Of a DNA stretch of 64,000 nt, positions 1-8,315 are shown piece by piece. The DNA is from Methylobacterium sp. B4 (GTDB lineage Bacteria > Pseudomonadota > Alphaproteobacteria > Rhizobiales > Beijerinckiaceae). The DNA is taken from the NCBI RefSeq assembly GCF_003201865.1, contig NZ_QJJJ01000004.1:248001-312000 (forward strand), given 5' to 3'. How positions within the stretch are numbered: position 1 is the stretch's first letter; each line of letters opens with the position of its first letter. The notes below the pieces were generated by a model. The model was not told where the DNA came from and searched no databases. It saw nothing but the letters and a program-made list of their open reading frames with translations. The position numbers were made by a program, and so were the translations under genes.

Positions 1-706
1 CCGCATGGCCGCCGCACTCGCGCGCCTGCCGGCGCCGGCCGCCACGCCCTGGTCGGAGAGCGCCCGGGGCGCGCATGCCGACTATCGCGCCTGGAGCGAG
101 ACGGCGACGCCCCAGCCCGGCCCGGTCAATCTCGGCGCGGTGATGATCGCGCTTCGCGAGGCGCTGCCCTCCGACGCGATCCTGTGCAACGGCGCGGGCA
201 ACTACGCCGCCTGGATTCACCGCTTCTACCGCTTCCGGCGGCTGGCGACGCACATGGCGCCGACCTCCGGCTCGATGGGCTACGGCGTGCCCGCCGCGGT
301 CGCCATGAAGCGGCTCCACCCGGAGCGGATCGTGGTCTCGATCAACGGCGACGGCGACTTCCTGATGAACGGCCAGGAATTCGCGACCGCCGTGCAGTAC
401 GGCCTCAACATCGTCTGCATCGTTGCCGACAATGCCAGTTACGGCACGATCCGCATGCATCAAGAGCGGGATTTTCCCGGCCGCGTCTGCGCCACCGACC
501 TCGTGAATCCGGATTTTGCGGCCTATGCCCGCGCCTTCGGCGGCGTCGGCTTCACGGTGGAGCGGACCGAGGATTTTCCGGGCGCGCTCGATGCGGCGCT
601 CGCCGCCGGGCGCCCGTCGATCATCCACGTGAAGTTCTCCGTGGATGCGATCGCGCCGGGAACGAGCCTCGCGGCCATCCGCGAGAAGGCTCTGGCGGGC
701 GGGTAG
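1..706 (+). CDS. Thiamine-diphosphate-dependent enzyme, acetolactate synthase-like (C-terminal part)
   Basis: Only the last 233 or so residues are in the window; enzymes of this family run to about 550 residues, so the first in-window ATG is not the true start. What is visible is the C-terminal diphosphate-binding domain. Around position 115 of the visible part is GDGD, followed by a conserved Asn and then NASYGTIR near 143-150; this is the metal/ThDP-binding signature of acetolactate synthase, benzoylformate decarboxylase and relatives. The reaction cannot be fixed from this half. Acetolactate synthase-like large subunit is the closest general label. The next gene is 200 bases away and unrelated. 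Confidence 0.85.
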   Translation, partial: RMAAALARLPAPAATPWSESARGAHADYRAWSETATPQPGPVNLGAVMIALREALPSDAILCNGAGNYAAWIHRFYRFRRLATHMAPTSGSMGYGVPAAVAMKRLHPERIVVSINGDGDFLMNGQEFATAVQYGLNIVCIVADNASYGTIRMHQERDFPGRVCATDLVNPDFAAYARAFGGVGFTVERTEDFPGALDAALAAGRPSIIHVKFSVDAIAPGTSLAAIREKALAGG

Positions 707-829
707 ACGTGCCTCCCGACACCCCGATGACCGCCCTTCCCTGCGCCGGCCGAGACCGTGTTTCACGCGGGTCGGCGACGTATTTCAAAGGACTATCTTT
801 ATCGTTCTGAAAGGCGCAGGGTGATCTGA

Positions 830-906
830 CCATCGGAACGGCGACCCTCAGGCTCCGATGGCTGAGGGCACATGATGTCCCCGCCTGGAATCAACAGGCG
901 GAGATC
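830..906 (+). promoter_or_regulatory. Structured leader with nested inverted repeats before a small gene
   Basis: Three perfect inverted repeats lie directly upstream of the ATG at 907. CCATCGGA (830-837) pairs with TCCGATGG (854-861). CCCTCAG (845-851) pairs with CTGAGGG (862-868). CCGCCTG (881-887) pairs with CAGGCGG (895-901). The first two interlock and have no linker between their 3' arms, so they are more likely alternatives than a stable pseudoknot. The 3' arm of the third hairpin includes the first two G of the GGAG ribosome-binding site at 900-903. The arrangement could control translation or stability; no known riboswitch class was recognised. Confidence 0.4.
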
Positions 907-1155
907 ATGGCGAATATCATTCAATTCAGTGAGAACGGCGGCACCTCGTCGTCCTATCGCCTCTATGATTTCGAAGGCGCCGGTCGCAAAGGGCCCGGAC
1001 GCTTCATTCGCGCCACCACCGATGGTGAAGCGAAGGCTCATGCCTTGGCGCTCCTGAACGATCATCCGGTCGAGCTTTGGGACAGGGCACGCTTCATCGC
1101 GCGCTACTGGCCCGGTCTTCTTCCGATGGCCGCCTCACTGAGGTGCCATACTTGA
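907..1155 (+). CDS. Small orphan protein, 82 residues
   Basis: No family was recognised. The protein begins MANIIQFSENGG and is mixed in composition, with no signal peptide or membrane segment. Its middle (GEAKAHALALLNDHPVELWD) looks like a short amphipathic helix, giving the appearance of a small globular protein. The ATG at 907 has GGAG four bases upstream (900-903), which supports this start. The reading frame is closed cleanly by a stop, and coding-like third-position GC supports it being real. It sits alone between the thiamine-diphosphate enzyme and a small basic protein, with a structured leader in front. Function unknown. Confidence 0.55.
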   Translation: MANIIQFSENGGTSSSYRLYDFEGAGRKGPGRFIRATTDGEAKAHALALLNDHPVELWDRARFIARYWPGLLPMAASLRCHT

Positions 1156-1205
1156 ACCGGCCCGGTTTTCATCCCGCAAACGACAACGTTCAGGGAGCCA
1201 CGTCC

Positions 1206-1334
1206 ATGGCCAACGAAAAGAAGCGCGGCAATCGTGAGACGAAGAAGCCGAAGAAAGCGGTGAGCAAGGTCATCGCCGCCGCACCGTCCACCAAGAACAT
1301 CGTCTCCACGACCGTGAGATCCGCCACCCGCTGA
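1206..1334 (+). CDS. Small lysine-rich basic protein, 42 residues
   Basis: This short gene starts at the ATG at 1206 and encodes a strongly basic peptide. Its N-terminal half is Lys/Arg rich (MANEKKRGNRETKKPKK), followed by an Ala/Ser/Thr-rich tail. Similar tiny lysine-rich proteins of unknown function are common in Methylobacterium genomes, from memory. A nucleic-acid-binding or charge-buffering role is possible but unsupported. It lies 50 bases after the previous small gene on the same strand and may share its transcript. Short length limits confidence. Confidence 0.5.
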   Translation: MANEKKRGNRETKKPKKAVSKVIAAAPSTKNIVSTTVRSATR

Positions 1335-1587
1335 GGCGTGCGACGACATCCCGATCCGCATGCCGTGCCGCTTTTCCAGAGGGCGCAAGCATGTGGCTAG
1401 GCTGCTCGATACTGGACCCCGGCGGTCTTGCGTTGTTGCTGCCGCCGAGGGCGGATCGGACGACCGTGCGCCTCATCCGGTTCGAGCAGCCGCTTCGTCG
1501 GCGAGGACGGTGCCACGCCGTTTCTGACGGATACGATCCGCAGTGCTTCGAAGGTTCGGCTGGATCGAACGGTTCCGGAACGGGCCG

Positions 1588-2469
1588 TCAGCTCAGCCGC
1601 CCGTGCGCGAAATCCCAATAGAGCTGCCGCGCCATGCGGAAGATCGGCCCCGGCTCGAAGCGCACGTCGTCGAGCCCGGTGACCGGGGCGACCTTGGCGA
1701 AGTTGCCGGCGGTGAAGACCTCGTCGGCACCGAGGAAATCCTCGTAGCGCAGCGTCTTCTCCACCACCGTGACGCCGGCCCCGCCCAGCAGCGCGAGGAC
1801 GCGGGCGCGAGTGATGCCGGCGAGGAACGTGCCGTTCGGGACCGGCGTATAGACCACCCCGTCCCTCACGAAGAACGCATTGGCGTTGGCGAACTCGGCG
1901 ACGTTGCCGAGACCGTCGAGCATCAGGCAGTTGCCGAAGCCGCGCGACAGCGCCTCGGTCAGCGCCCGGGCTCCGTTGGGATAGAGGCAGCCGGCCTTGG
2001 CATCGACGGGTGCCACCTCGATGGAGGGGCGGCGGAAGGGCGAGAGCGTCGCCCGGATGCCCGAGGGCAGCGGCATCGGCGCCGTGTAGAGCGACAGGCA
2101 CCAGTTGGTGGAGGCGGGATCGAAGCGTACGCCCCCGGCGAAGCCGCTCTCGGCCCAGTACATCGGGCGGATGTAGAGTTCGGCCTCGGGCGCGAAGCGC
2201 GTCAGGCCCTCCGCGACGAGGCGCGTCCATTCCTCGACGCCGACCTTCGGCTCGAGTCCGAGCGCCGTGGCCGAGCGGTTGACGCGGGCCAGATGCAGGT
2301 CGAGGTCGGGCGTGACGCCCTCGAAGGCGCGGGCACCGTCGAACACCGTCGAGCCGAGCCACGCGCCGTGGGTGCGCGGCCCCATGATCCGGACGTTCCC
2401 GGGGTGCCACGCGCGCTCGAAGAAGGTCCAGGTGTCTTGGTTTGACGTGTCGTGATGGGATGGCGTCAT
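1588..2469 (-). CDS. Class IV aminotransferase, branched-chain amino acid type
   Basis: A PLP-dependent aminotransferase of fold type IV, 293 residues, close to the usual length of IlvE and D-amino acid aminotransferases. The Schiff-base lysine is K158 in PVDAKAGCLYPN. FEGVTP near residue 50 and EFANANAFFV near 200 match the substrate and cofactor loops of branched-chain aminotransferases. The likely reaction is transamination between 2-oxoglutarate and branched-chain keto acids, but D-alanine or 4-amino-4-deoxychorismate specificity cannot be excluded by eye. The ATG at 2469 is used. The cupin gene lies 22 bases upstream on the same strand, so the two are probably cotranscribed. Confidence 0.85.
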   Translation of the reverse strand: MTPSHHDTSNQDTWTFFERAWHPGNVRIMGPRTHGAWLGSTVFDGARAFEGVTPDLDLHLARVNRSATALGLEPKVGVEEWTRLVAEGLTRFAPEAELYIRPMYWAESGFAGGVRFDPASTNWCLSLYTAPMPLPSGIRATLSPFRRPSIEVAPVDAKAGCLYPNGARALTEALSRGFGNCLMLDGLGNVAEFANANAFFVRDGVVYTPVPNGTFLAGITRARVLALLGGAGVTVVEKTLRYEDFLGADEVFTAGNFAKVAPVTGLDDVRFEPGPIFRMARQLYWDFAHGRLS

Positions 2470-2491
2470 CGCGGCCGGGCCTCCCTGCCCC

Positions 2492-2941
2492 TCAAGCGGC
2501 TTCGAGCGCGCCGCCGGTGCCGGCGCGGCGGCTCAGCATCCGCTTGGCCTTGCCCGCCGCGCGCAGGGCGAGCGCCACCACCTTCGGCTGCGTCTTCCGG
2601 CAGAAGGCGACCTTCCGCACGTAGCGCTCGACGTGCCAGTGGCAGACCGCGCCGCGGGGGATGAACAGCACGTCGCCGGCCCGGAAGGTCTTGGCCGGCG
2701 AGATCCCGTCGCTGATCGTGGCCGAGCCCTCGATGAAGTGGATCGTCTCGTCGATGTCGTAGTGCCACTCGAACCGGCCGGCGGTGCAGTCCCAGACCAG
2801 CGTCCAGGCCAGGCCGTCGGCGCTGCGCGAGAGCATCGTGTTGCGCGCCGTCGGCTGACCCTCGTGGATCCAGCTCGGCACGATCGGCGCGGCGCGCAGC
2901 TCGACCGAGGTCACGGACGGAATCATCGCGGTGTTCGACAC
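2492..2941 (-). CDS. Cupin-domain protein
   Basis: A 149-residue single-cupin protein. The centre has the cupin pattern: WHYDIDETIHFIEGSA for the first motif, with FRAGDVLFIPRG and CHWHVE for the second, including several possible metal-ligand His and Glu residues. It resembles EutQ or DUF861-type cupins that bind small molecules or regulate partner enzymes; its substrate is unknown. The start is placed at GTG 2941 because GAGG sits five bases upstream (2947-2950). The in-frame ATG at 2926 has no ribosome-binding site. The downstream aminotransferase gene is 22 bases away on the same strand. Confidence 0.75.
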   Translation of the reverse strand: MSNTAMIPSVTSVELRAAPIVPSWIHEGQPTARNTMLSRSADGLAWTLVWDCTAGRFEWHYDIDETIHFIEGSATISDGISPAKTFRAGDVLFIPRGAVCHWHVERYVRKVAFCRKTQPKVVALALRAAGKAKRMLSRRAGTGGALEAA

Positions 2942-3364
2942 GTCAGCCTCGCTGTCGGTGGACGGATATCCGGACCTGTTCCGGAGCAACCCAGCACACG
3001 GAGATCACGACCGGGCCGGATGGGCAAGTCGAAGGTCGCTTTATGATGAACGCGTTCGAGATCAGTCCAATCGATCGGATCGTCTGTTCAGTCGAGAGCG
3101 TCGACGAGATCCGAATTGAAACGGATGATCCGATTTGGGACGCGCTCCGGCGGTCGGAACATCTGGACGAAACGGCCGGGCCGGTCCGCGCGCGCCGCGC
3201 GCTCAACCCCTTTCCCCTTTGTGCAAGGCGCGCACAGGGCGCCGCGGAGCGGGACAGGGATCGACAGGGCGCGCGGCCGGTCATCCCGTTTCGGCACGGC
3301 CCCGTCTGGTCCCGGCCTTGCGCTTGCCGTCCCGACCCTGCGGTTCCTCGGACGACATCCCACC
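2942..3364. promoter_or_regulatory. Divergent intergenic region before metY
   Basis: 423 bases without a convincing gene, between the minus-strand cupin gene and plus-strand metY. GAGG at 2947-2950 is the cupin ribosome-binding site. TCGGATCGTC (3075-3084) can pair with 3103-3114, with a two-base bulge, and the loop contains a small GTCGA/TCGAC hairpin (3091-3105). CGGAT-G-ATCCG (3122-3132) is a perfect palindrome. This could hold a methionine-responsive operator or RNA leader, but I could not match SAM-I or SAM-II consensus elements. Confidence 0.35.
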
Positions 3365-4657
3365 ATGCGCAGCGAAACGATCGCCGTTCACGCCGGCTTC
3401 GACCAAGATCCGACGACGCACGCCGTGGCGGTGCCGATCTACCAGAGCGTGGCCTACGCCTTCGACAGCGCCGATCACGGCGCGGCCCTGTTCAACCTGG
3501 AGGAAGAGGGCTTTCGCTACAGCCGGATCGCCAATCCCACCGTCGCGGTTCTGGAGCGGCGCGTGGCGGAGCTGGAGGGCGGCCACGCCGCGCTCGCCGT
3601 CGCCTCGGGGCAGGCGGCCCTGCACTACGCCATCGCCACGCTGGCCGATCACGGCGGCAACATCGTCGCCGTGCCGCAACTCTACGGCACGACCCATACC
3701 CTGCTCGCCCACGTCCTGCCCCGGCAGGGCATCACCTGCCGCTTCGCCGCGAGCGACCGGGCCGAGGACATCGCGGCGCTGATCGATGGCGACACCCGCG
3801 CGGTCTATTGCGAATCGATCGGCAATCCGGCCGGCAACATCTGCGACATCGAGGCCCTGGCGGCCGTGGCCCACGCGCACGGCGTGCCCCTCGTCGTCGA
3901 CAACACCGTGCCCACCCCGATCCTGATGCGGCCGATCGATTACGGAGCCGACATCGTCGTCGCCTCGCTCACCAAGTTCATGGGCGGCCACGGCACCACG
4001 CTCGGCGGCATCGTGGTCGATTCCGGACGCTTCGATTGGGCGGCCCACCCCGAGCGCTTCCCGATGTTCACCACCCCGGACGTCTCGTATCACGGGCTCA
4101 TCTACGCCGAGCATTTCGGCCGCGGCGCCTTCGCGGCCCGCGCCCGCAGCGTGTACCAGCGCACCACCGGCGCGGTGCTGCCGGCGATGTCCGCCTTCCT
4201 GCTGCTCCAAGGCATCGAGACCGTGGCGCTCCGCGTCGAGCGCCATGTCGAGAATGCCCGCAAGGTCGCCGAGCACCTCCGGGCACACCCGCAGATCGCC
4301 TGGGTGAACTACGCGGGCTTTCCCGACAGCCCGAACCACCCGATGGCCCGCAAGTACCTGAAGGGCGAGGGTTCCTCGCTCCTCACCTTCGGCGTCGAGG
4401 GCGGGTTCGAGGGCGGCAAGGCGTTCTACGACGCCCTCAAGCTGGTCAAGCGCCTCGTCAATATCGGCGACGCCAAATCGCTCGCCTGCCACCCGGCCTC
4501 GACCACGCACCGGCAGATGACCCGCGACGAGCAACGGGTCGCGGGCGTCCTGCCGGAGACGATCCGGCTCAGCGTCGGCATCGAGCATATCGACGACATC
4601 CTGGAGGATCTCGACCAGGCGCTTGCCGCCGCGAGACCTGCCGCGCTCGCGGCCTGA
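3365..4657 (+). CDS. metY: O-acetylhomoserine sulfhydrylase (Cys/Met metabolism PLP enzyme)
   Basis: A 430-residue PLP enzyme of the cystathionine gamma-synthase superfamily, the expected length for MetY/OAH sulfhydrylase. The N-terminus (ETIAVHAGFDQDP, VPIYQSVAYAFDS) and FRYSRIANPT near 50-59 are typical. The PLP lysine is K204 in SLTKFMGGHGTT. The enzyme makes homocysteine from an activated homoserine and sulfide in the cytoplasm. The ATG at 3365 gives the family N-terminus; longer in-frame extensions look non-coding. metA follows after 32 bases, so activation and sulfhydrylation of homoserine are encoded together. A cysteine-synthase side activity is known for the family. Confidence 0.93.
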   Translation: MRSETIAVHAGFDQDPTTHAVAVPIYQSVAYAFDSADHGAALFNLEEEGFRYSRIANPTVAVLERRVAELEGGHAALAVASGQAALHYAIATLADHGGNIVAVPQLYGTTHTLLAHVLPRQGITCRFAASDRAEDIAALIDGDTRAVYCESIGNPAGNICDIEALAAVAHAHGVPLVVDNTVPTPILMRPIDYGADIVVASLTKFMGGHGTTLGGIVVDSGRFDWAAHPERFPMFTTPDVSYHGLIYAEHFGRGAFAARARSVYQRTTGAVLPAMSAFLLLQGIETVALRVERHVENARKVAEHLRAHPQIAWVNYAGFPDSPNHPMARKYLKGEGSSLLTFGVEGGFEGGKAFYDALKLVKRLVNIGDAKSLACHPASTTHRQMTRDEQRVAGVLPETIRLSVGIEHIDDILEDLDQALAAARPAALAA

Positions 4658-4689
4658 CCCTTTCCGCCCCGTTCGAAAGGAGACCCGCC

Positions 4690-5685
4690 ATGCTGGATCT
4701 TGGTATCGCGAGAACGCATCCGGCGGAGCCGGACCGGGACACGTCGAGCGGGTTCGGCCAGCCCGACGCCGAGCCGGTGCCGTCCCTGCGGGTTGGCCTC
4801 CTCAACAACATGCCGGACGCCGCCCTCGTCCAGACCGAGCGGCAGTTCCGCGGCCTGATCGGCCCCAGGGCGGACTTGCGCCTGTTCAGCCTCGACAGCG
4901 TGAAGCGGGGACCGCTCGCCCGGGCACATCTCGACCGCTTCTACGAGCCCGGAGGCGCCCTCGCCGGGGCGGGCCTCGACGCCCTCGTGATCACCGGCGC
5001 CGAACCGAAGGCCGCACGCCTCGACGAGGAGCCCTACTTCGCGACGCTCGCGGGCGTGGTGGACTGGGCGGCCGCGACCGGCCTGCCGACCCTGTTCTCG
5101 TGTCTGGCCGCGCACGCCGCCGTGCTGCACCTCGACCGAATCGAGCGCCGCCGGCTGCCCGCGAAGCATTCCGGCGTCTACGACTGCACTGCCACCGCCG
5201 CCCACCCGCTCCTGGCGGGACTTCCCGCGCGCGTGCCGGTGCCGCATTCGCGCTGGAACGACCTGCCCGAGGCGGACCTGATCGCCCGCGGCTACCGGAT
5301 CCTGCGCCGCTCGGAAGAGGTCGGCGCCGACCTGTTCGTGCGCGAGAAGAGCGGGGCCCTGATGGTCTTCCTGCAGGGCCACCCGGAATACGAGACGGAC
5401 ACCCTCGCCCGCGAATACCGCCGCGACATGGGCCGCTTCCTGGAGGGCGAGCGCGAGACCTGCCCGGACCTGCCCGAGAACTACTACGCCGAAGATGCGG
5501 CCCGGCACCTCGCCACCTTCGCCGGCTGGGCGCAGAGCCAGCGCTCGTCCGCCCTGCACGCCGAGTTTCCGACCATGGCCTCCACCCCGCCCCGGCCCAA
5601 CGGCTGGCAGGAGGGCGCGGCCGGGCTGTTCTGCAACTGGCTCGGGCTGGTGGCGGCGCAGCGCGCCAGACCGCTCGCGGCTTGA
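4690..5685 (+). CDS. metA: Homoserine O-acyltransferase, MetA family
   Basis: A 331-residue MetA-family enzyme, which activates homoserine with acetyl-CoA or succinyl-CoA for methionine synthesis. The fold is glutamine-amidotransferase-like. LLNNMPD with TERQF lies near 38-53, the nucleophile is C138 in SCLAAHA, and H231 and E233 in QGHPEYE complete the catalytic set. PHSRWND near 185-191 is also conserved. The acyl donor cannot be read from sequence alone. Pairing with an O-acetylhomoserine sulfhydrylase gene suggests acetyl-CoA. The start at 4690 follows a strong AAAGGAG site. The next gene begins eight bases after the stop. Confidence 0.85.
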   Translation: MLDLGIARTHPAEPDRDTSSGFGQPDAEPVPSLRVGLLNNMPDAALVQTERQFRGLIGPRADLRLFSLDSVKRGPLARAHLDRFYEPGGALAGAGLDALVITGAEPKAARLDEEPYFATLAGVVDWAAATGLPTLFSCLAAHAAVLHLDRIERRRLPAKHSGVYDCTATAAHPLLAGLPARVPVPHSRWNDLPEADLIARGYRILRRSEEVGADLFVREKSGALMVFLQGHPEYETDTLAREYRRDMGRFLEGERETCPDLPENYYAEDAARHLATFAGWAQSQRSSALHAEFPTMASTPPRPNGWQEGAAGLFCNWLGLVAAQRARPLAA

Positions 5686-5693
5686 GGGGGGCT

Positions 5694-7514
5694 ATGGCGA
5701 TGTCGGCCACTCCCCGCGCGGCGACGATCGAGGATGCCGCACCCGAAGCCGCCGGCCCGCCGCGCGCCTCCTCCAGCGCCGGCTGGATCGGCGCGCTGGC
5801 GCGCACGGCCCGGATCGACGCGCAGCCGCAGCGGATCTTCCCGCTCGTCCTCGACGAGGTCGCGCAGGCCCAGGGCGACGCGCCGGCCCTGATCGGCACC
5901 GAGGAGACCCTGAGCCACCGGGATTTCGCGAGCCGCCGCAACCGCTACGCCCGCTGGGCGCTGGCGCGGGGGCTGACCAGGGGCGATACCGTCGCCCTGC
6001 TGATGCGCAACGGCCCGGACTATCTCGCGATCTGGCTCGGCCTGAGCCGGGTCGGGATCTGCGTGGCTCTGCTCAACACCAACCTGCGCGAGCGCGGTCT
6101 CGCCCACTGCATCGCTGTCGCCGCACCGCGCCTGCTGATCGCCGGCACCGAACTCGCCGAGGCGTGGCAGGGCGCCCTGCCCCATCTCGACGCGCCGCCG
6201 GAGATCGTCTGGCAGGGACGGGACGCCGCCGCACCGCTCGCCGCCGCGGCCGCAGCCTTCCGCGACGCGCCGCTCGGCCCCGACGAGGCGCCCGCCGTGA
6301 CGCTGCGCGACCCGGCGCTCCTGATCTACACCTCCGGCACCACCGGCCTGCCCAAGGCGGCCCGGGTGAGCCACCACCGGGTGATGATGTGGACGCACTG
6401 GTTCGCCGGGCTGATCGAACCGACGCCGCAGGATCGGATGTACGATTGCCTGCCGCTCTACCACAGCGTCGGCGGCGTGGTGGCACCGGGCTCGGTGCTG
6501 CTCGGCGGCGGCTCCGTGGTGATCCGCGAAAAGTTCTCGGCGAGCCGGTTCTGGGCCGACGTGGCATCGAGCGGCGCGACCCTGTTTCAATATATCGGCG
6601 AGCTGTGCCGCTACCTCACGCTGGCGCCCCCCGATCCGGCCGAGTACGCCCATTCCCTGAGACTCTGCACCGGCAACGGTATGCGGCCCGAGGTGTGGGA
6701 GGCCTTCCAGGCGCGCTTTGCCGTGCCGCGCATCCTCGAATTCTATGCCGCCACGGAGGGCACGCTCTCGCTCTACAACGTCGAGGGCAAGGTCGGCGCG
6801 GTGGGGCGCGTGCCTCCCTTCATGGCCCGGCGCTCCCCGGCCCTGATCGTGCGGCACGACGCGCAGACCGGCCTGCCCGCCCGCGATGCGGCGGGGCGCT
6901 GCATCCCCGCCGCGTTCGGCGAGGCCGGCGAGTTGCTCGGGCGGCTCTCGGACCGGGCCGAATACACCTTCGAGGGCTATACCAGCACGCAGGAGAGCGC
7001 GCGCAAGATCCTGCGCGACGTCTGCGCGCCGGGCGATGCCTGGATGCGCACCGGCGATCTGATGCGCCGGGACGCGCAGGGCTTCTTCTACTTCGTGGAC
7101 CGGATCGGCGACACCTTCCGCTGGAAGGGCGAGAACGTCGCCACCACCGAGGTGGCCGAGGCGCTGCACCGGGTCGAGGGCGTGCGCGAGGCCAACGTCT
7201 ACGGCGTGCCTGTGCCGGGGGCCGAGGGGCGGGCCGGCATGGCGGCGCTCGCCATCGGGCCGGATTTCGACCTCGCGCAGCTGCACGCCGCCCTGGCCCG
7301 GCGCCTGCCTCCTTACGCCCGGCCGCTCTTCCTGCGCCTGAGCGACGAACTCGGCCACACCGAGACCTTCAAGCAGAAGAAGGCGGCGCTCGCCGAAGAG
7401 GGCTTCGACCCGGCCCGGACCGACGATCCGCTCTACCTCGATCACGACGGCGCCTATCGCCGGATCGACGCGGCCCTGTACGCGGAACTCGCGGCCGGCA
7501 CCCTGCGGCTGTGA
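5694..7514 (+). CDS. Long-chain acyl-CoA synthetase (AMP-forming)
   Basis: A 606-residue member of the adenylate-forming superfamily. The P-loop YTSGTTGLPKAA lies near 210-221, EFYAATEGTLSLYN is the adenine motif, MRTGDLMRRD is the hinge region and FRWKGENVAT the C-terminal core motif. The wording of these motifs, especially YAATEG and the lack of a long insertion, is closest to fatty-acid-transport/very-long-chain acyl-CoA synthetases. It would activate a fatty or similar acid to its CoA thioester. The ATG at 5694 follows GAGGGGG by three bases. It is eight bases after metA, so it appears to share the methionine operon, which is unexpected. Confidence 0.85.
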   Translation: MAMSATPRAATIEDAAPEAAGPPRASSSAGWIGALARTARIDAQPQRIFPLVLDEVAQAQGDAPALIGTEETLSHRDFASRRNRYARWALARGLTRGDTVALLMRNGPDYLAIWLGLSRVGICVALLNTNLRERGLAHCIAVAAPRLLIAGTELAEAWQGALPHLDAPPEIVWQGRDAAAPLAAAAAAFRDAPLGPDEAPAVTLRDPALLIYTSGTTGLPKAARVSHHRVMMWTHWFAGLIEPTPQDRMYDCLPLYHSVGGVVAPGSVLLGGGSVVIREKFSASRFWADVASSGATLFQYIGELCRYLTLAPPDPAEYAHSLRLCTGNGMRPEVWEAFQARFAVPRILEFYAATEGTLSLYNVEGKVGAVGRVPPFMARRSPALIVRHDAQTGLPARDAAGRCIPAAFGEAGELLGRLSDRAEYTFEGYTSTQESARKILRDVCAPGDAWMRTGDLMRRDAQGFFYFVDRIGDTFRWKGENVATTEVAEALHRVEGVREANVYGVPVPGAEGRAGMAALAIGPDFDLAQLHAALARRLPPYARPLFLRLSDELGHTETFKQKKAALAEEGFDPARTDDPLYLDHDGAYRRIDAALYAELAAGTLRL

Positions 7515-7529
7515 CGGAAGCGGGTCCGA

Positions 7530-7557
7530 GCGCCGAGCCTTGCTCAGGCCTCGGCGC
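7530..7557. terminator. Hairpin between convergent genes
   Basis: GCGCCGAG (7530-7537) pairs with CTCGGCGC (7550-7557) around a 12-base loop. It lies between the convergent acyl-CoA synthetase and Crp/Fnr-type regulator genes and overlaps the last codons of the regulator. There is no T-run, so this is a terminator-like hairpin rather than a classical intrinsic terminator. Confidence 0.35.
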
Positions 7558-8278
7558 GCGCTCCGATCCGACCGAGCCGGAGATAGCGCGGATTGAACAG
7601 GGCCGCCCGCTCCAGGGCCTGGAGGTTCGGAAGGGTGAGCCGGCGTCCCCTCAGCGCGATCAGCTGCTGCGCCCGCAGCGTCTGCAGCACGCGGCTGACA
7701 TGGACCGGCGTGATGCCGACCAAGTCGGCGAGATCGGCCTGCGTCAGGGGAATGTCGCAGGCGTTGCCCTCCGTCTGACCGATCCCCCGCAGCCGGTGGA
7801 ACAGTTCGCAGAACAGGTGGGCCAGACGCTCGGTGGCGGTGCGCCGGCCGAGGTTCAGCAGCCATTCGCGCTGCACCGCCGCGTCGACCAGCGCCTGCCG
7901 GTGCAGCGCGCGCATCACGCGGGGATGGGCGGACATCATCTCCTCGAAGGCCGCCAGCCGGATCTCGATCAGCGTCACCGCGCTGAGTGCGCCGATCGAG
8001 TGGTCCATCTCGGAGAGCATGTCCGTGTCGAAGCCGCGCAGGTCTCCGGGCAGGGACAGCGCCACCATCTGGCGGCGCCCGTCCGGGAGTTCCTTGTAGT
8101 GGTGCGCCCAGCCCGAGAGGAGGAGGCGCACCATCTGCGGGTCCTCGCCCTCGCGCACGATGATCGTGTCGGGCTCGTAGCGGCGCGCCGGCCGGCCCGC
8201 CAGGGCCTGCAAGGCGCGTCGATCGTCATCCGAGAGATGCGTGAGCGGCTCGAGCTTCGCCAAAAGGGGATCGAGCAT
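7544..8278 (-). CDS. Crp/Fnr-family transcriptional regulator
   Basis: A 244-residue regulator. Residues up to about 130 form a cyclic-nucleotide-binding-like beta roll (VREGEDPQMVRLLLSGWA, LPGDLRGFD). A C-terminal winged helix-turn-helix follows, with LTQADLADLVGITPVHVSRVLQTLR as the recognition region. It has no Fnr-type cysteine cluster in the sensor domain, so an oxygen-sensing iron-sulfur centre is unlikely; the signal is unknown. Similar regulators are numerous in Methylobacterium. The ATG at 8278 is preferred because GAGGAAA sits eight bases upstream; an in-frame ATG at 8299 lacks this. An inverted repeat 38-67 bases upstream may be its own operator. Confidence 0.85.
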   Translation of the reverse strand: MLDPLLAKLEPLTHLSDDDRRALQALAGRPARRYEPDTIIVREGEDPQMVRLLLSGWAHHYKELPDGRRQMVALSLPGDLRGFDTDMLSEMDHSIGALSAVTLIEIRLAAFEEMMSAHPRVMRALHRQALVDAAVQREWLLNLGRRTATERLAHLFCELFHRLRGIGQTEGNACDIPLTQADLADLVGITPVHVSRVLQTLRAQQLIALRGRRLTLPNLQALERAALFNPRYLRLGRIGARAEA

Positions 8279-8315
8279 GGAGGTTTCCTCGCAGCACAAG
8301 CCGGCCGGTGCCGCA

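Noticed and set aside
830..868. H-type pseudoknot from the two interlocking stems
   Set aside because: There is no linker between the two 3' arms to span the eight-base-pair first stem, so a stable pseudoknot is sterically unlikely; alternative hairpins are favoured.
3140..3364. SAM-I or SAM-II riboswitch before metY
   Set aside because: The conserved core elements of either class could not be found by eye; only generic stems were seen, reported separately at low confidence.
5484..7865. 793-codon minus-strand open frame opposite the acyl-CoA synthetase
   Set aside because: Shadow of the acyl-CoA synthetase; no recognisable motif.
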